From Anisus vortex (Eukaryota; Mollusca; Gastropoda; Planorbidae): a stretch of DNA of 64,000 nucleotides. The position numbers were made by a program, and so were the translations under genes. The notes below the pieces were generated by a model. That model saw only the letters and a list, made by a program, of their open reading frames with translations, searched no databases and had not been told where the DNA came from. The number at the start of each line of letters is the position of its first letter. Positions within the stretch are counted from its first letter, which is position 1. Where the stretch lies: contig OX421506.1 in assembly GCA_949126835.1 (NCBI GenBank), forward strand, positions 13,065,784-13,129,783, written 5' to 3'. Positions 56,670 to 64,000 of the stretch are shown here, piece by piece.

Positions 56670-58570
56670 GCTGACTTGAAATCCCTCCCCCCTCCCTAAA
56701 CCACCCCCTTTATTCACTCAAGAGGTCTTGCACTTCAAATAATGCAAATAAAAAAAAAACTAAATTAAAAGAATCTCGCAGTGGAATCTTTTATTTGTTT
56801 ATGATACCGTAGATTGCTGTGGACAATTCATTTTAGGTGGACTGTAAGAAACGCCTAACATCATACCCACCCACAAACACACCCATAAAATAGGTGCAGT
56901 AGTGGGTGAAACGGTTGCTAGCACTCTTAAAGTTATATAGGGAAAAGTTGGGAAGGGTTCATAAAAAGGGTGTCATTCCCAGTTCATGCTAGATCAATGT
57001 AACGCCCCACTTAACGTGCACCTGGAAAGGCGGGAGAGATGCGTGACCCATTTCCATGGTTATAAATACATAAATAAATCTATATATGATCATTATGTCA
57101 AGTAACAGTTTTAAAAAAAATATAATCTATTAGGCCCTACATGCCACTGAACCAAGCTGAAGTACTTTTTTTTTATTACAGTCTATCCACACTTGACTGG
57201 CGCTGAACATTAATGTCGAATAACATATACTTTCTGAATATATGAATATAAAAAAAAAACAAAAAACATGACAGTGACGAAATCATTGGAGTAGATCAAC
57301 AGCGTGTTATTGTTGTTTTTCACACTTCCCCACGTCTCAATGAACGCCACGGTCATAAGCAACGGTCGGGATAAACAGTTCTAAAAATAGAACCTCGACC
57401 TCGGTGACACTTAAGACAGCCAATCATTTTATTCGGTTTAAACAATGTGGGGGTGCTCATTTATTTTTAGTAACACCGTGACTTCTGCTCATGAATCAGA
57501 CCAGAACACACACAAAAAAAGGAAAATGTGAGAAAACACGATATGTGGGGGAGAAAACTATTTGGGTTAACATATATCCTAATTTCAGATTGGTGGATAA
57601 ATATTTTTTTTAGGGAAGATCTGTATACGTCACAAGGGAGTTTCCTTGTTTATCGCAAACGCATGTTTAGTTTTCTCCCTTGCAGACGACACATTTTTGT
57701 TTTATTTGTATGCATTGCCTTGCCGCTCCTATGCATTCAAAGTGCGAAATCGATGAACTATAAACAAAACATGTATATAGACCCTTAGGGAGCTGTTGAT
57801 ATCATATTTACAACCTTAACTATAAAAAAAACAAAGTGTATAAACATACGTTGACTTCTGCTCAATTTTATTTTTTTGTCTTCTTAAACATATCATAGCA
57901 GACATCATAAGACGAAATATCTAGCCGTTGTGTAGGCCTACTTTTATGATGTTGGTTACAGCTCCAACGGTGATGACATCAAATCTGAGTTTATTGGCCT
58001 ATATTCCTATATTTCGTCTATATTAATACTAATCCAGTTTAGCATTAATATCGCAACCACCCACTCTCTTCCACACAAAAAAAAGTAAAGATATACGCAA
58101 GTCAGCTGACCTTCTTATGGCGCGATTCTTATGGCGCGAATAATTGACCAATGAAAAGCGTTTAAGAGAAATGGCGTTGTGCACGACAGAAGACCGTTTA
58201 GAGCAGGCCTTGTAATATACATTTTACTTAATGATTTCTTTCAACTTGTGTAAATGATCATAAAGTTAAGTTGTGTTTTTTTTAAGTATTATACGTTAAT
58301 TGAATAACGATTCTCATTTTAAAATGTTCATGATTTATTCATTATAATCATTTCAATATACCAACCAATATACCAGACAAAACTAGACACAATACAAAGT
58401 GTTATATAGTCTGACACAATTACATCCTTATATATATATGTCTAGGATGTTGGTCTGTAATAACGTATTTACGTTTTTTATTTCAACGTCACTTAGTTTA
58501 AAAAACGTATTTCTCCAGTTAGGCTAAGCCCATTCTTTCCCCGGGCACACATTTTATTATTTCTCTATTT
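56670..58570. other. Intronic, nothing recognised
   Basis: An 86-codon frame at 57,528-57,788 has no family signature. No repeats were seen. Confidence 0.4.
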
Positions 58571-58573
58571 CCG

Positions 58574-58754
58574 TTCTACTGACGTACCGAAGGTCGTGAA
58601 TCCTGGTGGAGGCTGGGATTTGTATCCGGGACTGGAGGGTGTCCCTGAGTCTACTCAGCTCTGATAGGTACATGACATTAGTTGGGGTAAAGGCGGCTTG
58701 GCATTGTACTGGCCACACAATCCCCAATTTGGCCCGACAAGATACTTTACTTGT
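58574..58754 (+). mobile_element. SINE copy with internal deletion
   Basis: TACTGACGTACCGAAGGTCG, then GTGAATCCTGGTGG (damaged B box), body up to TGGCCACACAATCCCC, then the tail GATACTTTACTTG. The segment between body and tail is deleted. Confidence 0.75.
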
Positions 58755-60080
58755 TTTCAAAGACGTATAACATTATACTTTCTTTTTTTATATATGCATT
58801 ACGTAACCATTTCTTTTACTACTGTCATTTTTAATTGAATTTTATTTTTAATTTACTTCACGCAACATGAATAAATGAATAAAATAACACCCACTTTCAT
58901 TTTTCTAAACTGTAGTACCAATGTTCAGAGTTGGCAACAATGTTTAGTACTGTATGTACTGTTGATCTTTGAAATTGAGTTAACATTACGGTGGTTGTTA
59001 ACTAACACTGTAAATAAAAACTGCGCCATTTTACCATGCGATGCAATAACGAAATATTCATTTTTTTTTTAAATTACAAATAATAAAGACGGTTTTAAAC
59101 TGAAGTAAATTTAAAGTTTTTCACTTACTATTTCTGAATACGTTTTCTTTCTTCAAAAATTGAAATTGTGGGGATTTGTTTGTTGTAAAGAAATGGCTTT
59201 GATCTCCCTTGATGAATGCCCTTAGTGGCTAGCGCAGCATGCTAAAGGGTTGCCACTTCGGGTCTCTTTGTGTTTTTAAAACTATGTTATACACTCCCTA
59301 TACTCATTCAATGACTGATATAAAAGCGTCCAAAATTTTTGCGAAATGGGAAGGGGGAATTCGTAATATGAAACCGGATGGAAAAAAAGGGGGGAGGAGG
59401 AGGGGGCACTCAGCTCGATATTAAGTGATGTGGTGAAAATATTGTCTTCAAAAAAACATGTATTATTGTCTACATATTACTATTAGCTATTCTGTTACAA
59501 GCGGCAATTATTTATTTTTTATATTAATAAGTAACTTAGTCATTTTGGAGGAGTTGGAGGGGATCGACTGATCATTCAATGTGCTGTAAGTAGGCCATGT
59601 GTAAATAATTCTGGAGCTTTAGTTTGACATAAATTTGTTGTCACCTCCACCACCTCCCCTATCCATTATCCGTTTTCTTTTGGGTTATGTGTTTGATGGA
59701 TCGTTCAAAAACACCGAGCCGCAAAAAGTATTTAAAAAAAACACAATGGAGGGAGCAGGGAGGTGTCTTCAAGACATGTCCAATCACTCCCCCAACTGAC
59801 CCCCCACCCCACCCCACATTCTACTTTTTTGTGTTGCTTCATTAAACACCCTCCACCCCCACCATCCAACATACATCTATCCATCCCTCTATTAAGAGCT
59901 TCTGAGTAAACGCCCATGCATTCAATTCAAGCCCATGAATATGTAGGATCGATCCAGTCAGAGTATTGGAATTCAACTCATTTTAACGGGGAGGAGTTTG
60001 TGAGGGAAAGAAGGGTGGTAATTGGGGTGGGGGTGGGGGGGTAATCGCCTCTTGCGTCCTACGATAATCCGTGGTGTACT
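58755..60080. other. Intronic, nothing recognised
   Basis: AT-rich with G/A-rich runs near 59,380-59,405 and about 60,020-60,045. Confidence 0.4.
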
Positions 60081-60087
60081 GACCACA

Positions 60088-60117
60088 CACGACCGGCTCT
60101 AAGTTTTTTGCTGCAAA
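60088..60117 (+). mobile_element. Fragment of the hAT MITE family
   Basis: CACGACCGGCTCTAAGTTTT resembles the left end of the element at 39,034 (CAGGACCGGCTCTAGGGTTT). Only about 30 bp are preserved. Confidence 0.35.
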
Positions 60118-61384
60118 GGACCAACCAATAATAACTAATAATGTTTTTTGAAAAAAAACAACAACAAAAAAACTACCTAATGGTCAAATATAAATATATA
60201 CTATTTCAATTCAATATCTAATATATATATATTTACAATTATCTTCTATTAAAGTTAAACATTAAAACTAAATGAACATACAGATAACAACCCATCAACG
60301 AAATGTATTGTTACCAGTAATAATTATAGATTTCAAATTTGTTACTGGAATTTCACAAAATGTTACCAATGCACAAAAAAAATATAAAAAAAAAAAAAAA
60401 TAATAATTTCTTAAAGGTTTAGTCACAGTAAGTCAATGGCTAGCAGATACTCAATAATTTCATATTAAAATACCATAGCGATTCCGGAATGGTGCATACA
60501 CAAACGCGATAAAAAGTTAGGCGTGGCTGCTAAAGAGAGGCGTAGAAAGTCAACACAGGGCTAAAAAAAAAGATTGTTTGATACCAAACTTGAAGAGCAA
60601 ACTTTTTATTATTTATTTTTTCTTTAGTGTATGTTATCTTTTTTTTTTATATAGGGCAATTCTATCATGACGCTTTTAAATCTGTCAGCCGAGTGTATTA
60701 CATAGGCCAAACCCCAGCTTCATCATTTGTCATAACTTTCTTTCACAAGCTGGGACAAATTTTTTAGTGGGAAGGGAGGTAATAAAGAAAAAGAAATATT
60801 TAACGGTTTAAGGTTTAATTTTAATACATTTTAATGACGTTTTAAATTTTTTAATATGTTAAATATTGAAAAATAAAATCTTATTTATTGTATGCATTTT
60901 TTTTTAGAGCCTCTTTAATTATTTTTTTTAGGTTTACTAATTTTAATGGATTTTACTCCTGGGCAATACGGGTATAGGTTATCTCCCTGCTTGATGTTAC
61001 ATCCCCACCCATTACGCGAGATAACTTATGAAAAGCCGTCCACTGATTACCTTGTGTACGAAACCGGTGCTAAAGCAAACATTACATCTTGGTTCAATAT
61101 TTTTTTTTTTAAATAGGTCATAACGATGTCATCAGTAGCTGGCTCCCTTATCTCGTAAAATATGAGGGGGAAGGGGTAAAAAAATCGGTGAATTGATGTG
61201 TTGATAAAATGTAAATAAAAGATAGAGAAGGGCATTTAGAGTAGTGGGACTTGAATCTTTTTTTCTAAGTGGCAATCAAATAGTGAGCCAAATAGTTGAA
61301 AGTAAGATGACATAACACTAACTAGATCAGTACGCTAGGAAATAAATAGAATTTAAAAGTCTCTTTAAAAGCGGACGTGCCTCC
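60118..61384. other. Intronic, nothing recognised
   Basis: Very AT-rich, with A and T homopolymers. Confidence 0.4.
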
Positions 61385-61665
61385 CGGCTCTTAAGTTCAG
61401 GGCGTAACGAGACTGGGTGGGTTCAAGGGCGTCCTACAGGGCACGTGCATTATACATTATACTTGGAATCCGCATAGATTATTAGGGGGCTGTAGTACCT
61501 CGTTAAACAAGCAATTTTTCGCTGGTAGTACAAATACCAGACTATAGGCCATGGTGATCCATACACCGAGCCTGGCGAGACGGGTGTCGTTGCGCCTTAT
61601 CCCTCTTCCTCTCAGCCGACTTTCGGTGGAGGGTTTCTCGCCCGTGCAATCCTAATTGGGAGCGA
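61385..61665. other. GC-richer block upstream of exon 2
   Basis: Composition shifts to GC-rich for about 280 bp. AGGGCGTAACG near 61,400 is also found (inverted) near 14,092. This may be a transposon fragment or a regulatory CpG-containing block; unresolved. Confidence 0.3.
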
Positions 61666-61823
61666 AGAGTAAATAGTTATATCTTTGTCCTTCAAATTGT
61701 TCTCTTGTCTTTTCCCCGTTTCTATCCTTGCATCTGTCAGCATTAATAAGGGTTATATATGTATGTATGTGTGCCTATGTGCAATGGAGTTAAAGAGCCC
61801 TGTCGTTTTTTTGTCTTCTGCAG

Positions 61824-61952
61824 TTGCATCATGGGAGATAATCAACGACGACTACGAGCCTGAGGAGTCTGAGGATTTCTTAGAAGCGGAAGAGCTCATC
61901 CCAGTCGACTCCGTTGCTAAGAACGCAGCCAAGGGCAGTAAGCGAAGTTTGA
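61824..61952 (+). CDS. Secreted protein of unknown family, exon 2 (acidic segment)
   Basis: The acceptor is a strong pyrimidine tract ending TTCTGCAG and the donor A/GTAAGT. Length is 129 bp, phase 1 at both sides. It encodes ASWEIINDDYEPEESEDF, then LEAEELIPVDSVAKNAA and KGSKRS. The first 30 residues are strongly acidic; the end is basic. A second donor GTAAGC lies at 61,938, 15 bp upstream and in the same phase, so a 5-residue shorter isoform is possible. The acidic stretch resembles mineral- or calcium-binding secreted proteins in composition only; no domain is recognised. Confidence 0.8.
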
Positions 61953-62127
61953 GTAAGTTACTTCCACTTAAACTCGAAAAAAATGTTTTTGAAAACAAGA
62001 ACACTGTTTTTAGCACACGAATTTAATTTTACTTTCCTTTACGCGGTTCTGTATGTTTGCTTTTTGTAATTTGTTTCATCTAATTAAAATGTTTGACTGT
62101 ATGTTTGCGGTTTTTTTATTCGATTAG

Positions 62128-62679
62128 ATGCTGTCAGCACAGCCTCCAAGGTGAAGGCTGAAATTGCACAACCGAAAGTCCCAGAATCGTCGTTGCAAAG
62201 TTCACCAAAATCGATTACGAAAGCCAGCGTCAGTACTAAGGTGCCGTCTAACCAGGGCGCGAGAACCACAGCTAAGCACGAAGCCGAACCGACGGTGGAG
62301 AAGAAGGAGCCGGTCTCCGCAGACGTGGTGGATATGAGGGTGGAAGGATTTATACCCATCGAAGAGAAAGTCAAGTCCCCAACACGAAAACTTGCCCAGG
62401 CAGAAGATGCCGCCGCTGAAAATGCAAGCGATGCGCCTTCTGAAAACCTTGCCGTGAAGCCCGTAATGAAGCTACGGGTAATCTCTGGCCCAAGCGTGAA
62501 AGATGACAAAAAAGTTAAAAAGACTTCCGTCGGCGAAGGGTCAAAAGACGCCGATTCGGAAGCCCACCACGACATTTTGGACATCGCCTGTATCGACAAG
62601 AACAGCTGGGAGTGCCTTATGTTCAAAGAGGATTACATCGCCATGAAGAAAGACTGGAATCTCTCAGACCAGGCTTTAG
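62128..62679 (+). CDS. Secreted protein of unknown family, exon 3 (disordered, then Cys-containing segment)
   Basis: 552 bp, phase 1 on both sides (acceptor TTCGATTAG, donor G/GTATGC). Residues start NAVSTASKVKAEIAQPKVPE and remain rich in Lys, Ala, Ser, Pro, Glu and Val for about 145 residues, as in an intrinsically disordered region. Codon use is markedly more GC-rich than the surrounding intron, which supports real coding. The last 40 residues are ordered-looking: DILDIACIDKNSWECLMFKE, then DYIAMKKDWNLSDQA, with two cysteines 8 residues apart and aromatic residues. The minus-strand frame over the same interval (62,084-62,626) is a shadow. Confidence 0.85.
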
Positions 62680-62862
62680 GTATGCCAATTCGTTTTCTTC
62701 GATGGTGTTGTTGTTGTTGTTGTTGTTTTTTTTACACAAAAAGCTTGAAAATAAAAGCTAACTAAATTACCTTACAGTTTGAACTTTGTATATTATAAAC
62801 AATTTAAACAACATAAATAGCAATTTGTCTGGCAATTCATTCATTGACATTTCTGTTCACAG

Positions 62863-62952
62863 CTAAACTGAGAGTAAAGAGACAAATTGACAACGCTGCC
62901 ACTGTTGCACCTACAACAGACACAACCACCATTATCCCCGAATTCGGCTCAG
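62863..62952 (+). CDS. Secreted protein of unknown family, exon 4 (furin-type site, Thr-rich)
   Basis: 90 bp, phase 1 on both sides (acceptor TTCTGTTCACAG, donor G/GTAAAA). Encodes KLRVKRQIDNAATVAPTTDT, then TTIIPEFGS. R-V-K-R followed by Q fits the R-x-K/R-R consensus of furin-like proprotein convertases, so the protein may be cleaved here in the secretory pathway. The following Thr-rich run is suited to O-glycosylation. Reading past the donor stays open into a LINE fragment to 63,137, so intron retention would add a transposon-derived C-terminus. Confidence 0.8.
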
Positions 62953-63352
62953 GTAAAAAAAGACATATTTTTTCTAAACAATGCAACTATTTGTGTAAAT
63001 TCCCTTACGCGAGAATAAAGGTATATAAGTACTCTATCTTCTTGAGTGGCATCCGAGCATGTAATGGGTTGATGGAACAAACCAGGAAAACCAGTAACTT
63101 AACAGCATTTAAAACACTAATAAAACTGCAAGACTAGACTCGGACCACGGTTAAGCGTAGGACGCAATAATCTTCTTTATAGAAGGAGCGTCTGTAACAT
63201 ATACGATAAGATAAATTATTGTATAGGATTATTCGATTTGTTATCGGCTCTGGGTAAATAAATCCGAAAAGTAGCCTAGTGAAACAAAGAATAATGTGTA
63301 GCTGGCTTTAATGGAATGCACTTATCATTTACTTAATGTTTATGTTCTACAG
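62953..63352 (+). other. Intron 4 carrying a LINE fragment
   Basis: GT at 62,953 and AG at 63,351-63,352 bound a 400-bp intron. More than half of it is a LINE 3' end. Confidence 0.75.
62985..63213 (+). mobile_element. LINE 3' end inside intron 4
   Basis: It encodes FPYARIKVYKYSIFLSGIRA, then CNGLMEQTRKTSN and FKTLIKLQD, stop at 63,137. This is the family C-terminus with W-to-C and P-to-M changes in the WNGLPEQ motif. The 3' UTR shares GACTAGACTCGGACCACGG and AGAAGGAGCGTCTGTAACAT and ends ACGATAAGATAA. It lies in the same orientation as the gene. Confidence 0.85.
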
Positions 63353-63492
63353 GCGAGAATCTTTATAACGACCAAGTAACCCTTACACCAAACCTGATCA
63401 TCGACCAGACGACCACGTTTACAAAGAAAAACGCCACCCAGTCCATTGACAGCACTAGGAAACAGCAAATCAAGAAACAGTTGGAAGACCAG
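63353..63492 (+). CDS. Secreted protein of unknown family, exon 5 (last exon seen; gene continues)
   Basis: 140 bp, entered in phase 1 and leaving in phase 0 (acceptor TATGTTCTACAG, donor G/GTAAAG). Encodes GENLYNDQVTLTPNLIIDQT, then TTFTKKNATQ and SIDSTRKQQIKKQLEDQ. There is one N-glycosylation sequon (Asn-Ala-Thr). The end is highly polar (Lys, Gln, Glu) and could start a coiled coil. Exons 1-5 together give 975 bp, 325 codons without a stop. The rest of the gene, including the stop codon, lies beyond the window. Confidence 0.8.
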
Positions 63493-63570
63493 GTAAAGAC
63501 ACAAGCGCATTCACTGATCACAATAAATTTTTTTTTTAGTCTTAAGGATTGGTTCATTTTGTTAAATCAA
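63493..63570. other. Start of intron 5
   Basis: Follows donor GTAAAGACAC. No acceptor is seen before the window ends. Confidence 0.5.
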
Positions 63571-63584
63571 CTACTAAAGCATAA

Positions 63585-63835
63585 GTAAAGTAAAATTATC
63601 CCGGCCGACCAAACTGATCATAAGGCCGGTGAAGCAGCGTTCACCGGTTTCTGTGGCCACGGAATACGAAGGGATGTGTGGCGAGCACAATACCCAGCTG
63701 CCTTTACCTCACCCTACTAATGTCAGGTACCCATCAGAGGCCAGGAGGAAAAAAATCCTAAATCCAAGCCTTCACCGGGATTCGAACCCAGGACTTTTGG
63801 TACGCCAGTCTAACGCGCTGTCCACCTTACCCCAT
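63585..63835 (-). mobile_element. Full-length SINE with 14-bp target duplication
   Basis: Complete body from tail (GTAAAGTAAAATTATCCCGG) to head (TCCACCTTACCCCAT). The inverse B box is GGGATTCGAACCCAGG. The flanks CTACTAAAGCATAA (63,571-63,584) and CTATTAAAGCATAA (63,836-63,849) are a target duplication with one mismatch. It sits in intron 5 of the gene, antisense to it. Confidence 0.9.
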
Positions 63836-63849
63836 CTATTAAAGCATAA

Positions 63850-64000
63850 CTGTATGATGTTTCGTACAATAATTCTTCAGACATCTCATAAAAGCTAAAT
63901 AGGCGAATCAAACACATGGGTTGTGCTTTTAAATGGTTGCTTATGACTTATGAATAATCATAATAATTTCATTGAAGAAAATCTGCATTTTTTTAAATTG
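63850..64000. other. Intron 5 continuation
   Basis: AT-rich; nothing recognised. Confidence 0.4.

Larger units (their letters stand above)
51845..61823 (+). other. Putative 10-kb intron 1
   Basis: Bounded by GTAAGT and by a long pyrimidine tract ending TTTGTCTTCTGCAG. It holds (AT)n arrays, at least four SINE copies or fragments, a 32-bp minisatellite and a hAT-like fragment. No further exon with domain evidence was seen. Confidence 0.5.

Noticed and set aside
62084..62626. 180-codon minus-strand frame
   Set aside because: It is the complement of exon 3, which has matching splice sites and phases on the plus strand.

Overview
The window is eukaryotic, AT-rich and dominated by repeats. It contains one convincing spliced gene, no bacterial-style operons, no rRNA genes and no intact tRNA. 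The non-LTR retrotransposon tails, tRNA-derived SINEs, hAT, Harbinger, piggyBac-like and Helitron-like DNA elements, long microsatellites and GT-AG introns point to an animal. The overall repeat style suggests a lophotrochozoan, most likely a gastropod mollusc. That placement is inference from familiarity, not from a search.

Layout. 0-9.5 kb: hAT ends, a Helitron-like insertion inside an (AT)n array, LINE remnants, pyrimidine-rich simple repeats, a SINE with a perfect 14-bp target duplication, and a piggyBac-like micro-MITE. 9.5-24 kb: more SINEs, LINE 3' ends (one has spawned a 30-bp minisatellite), a Harbinger remnant and several short minisatellites. 24-36 kb: a 22-bp minisatellite, then an 8.4-kb minisatellite of 29- and 30-bp monomers with about 1-kb higher-order periodicity. 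36-50 kb: a LINE end, an intact hAT MITE with near-perfect 8-bp duplication, a 2-kb array of an 8-bp unit, a 0.9-kb GATA-type composite satellite, two full-length micro-MITEs and large CT-, GATA- and GGAC-type arrays. 50-64 kb: the gene.

The gene (plus strand) is modelled as five exons from 51,781 to 63,492, open at its 3' end. Exon 1 encodes a signal peptide and is followed by a putative 10-kb intron. Exons 2-5 encode an acidic, then Lys/Ala/Ser/Pro-rich secreted protein with a furin-type RVKR site, a Thr-rich stretch and a polar helical segment. All four internal introns are phase 1 and the joined reading frame is 325 codons with no stop. I do not recognise the family. A LINE 3' fragment lies directly behind exon 4 and is open in the same frame.

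Most of the long open reading frames in the window are translations of tandem repeats and are not genes. I found no evidence of a new multi-gene system. What is unusual is the set of repeat-birth events that can be read directly: a LINE tail becoming a minisatellite, a MITE of only 73 bp, a Helitron carrying a tRNA-like segment, and higher-order repeats made of monomers differing by 1 bp.
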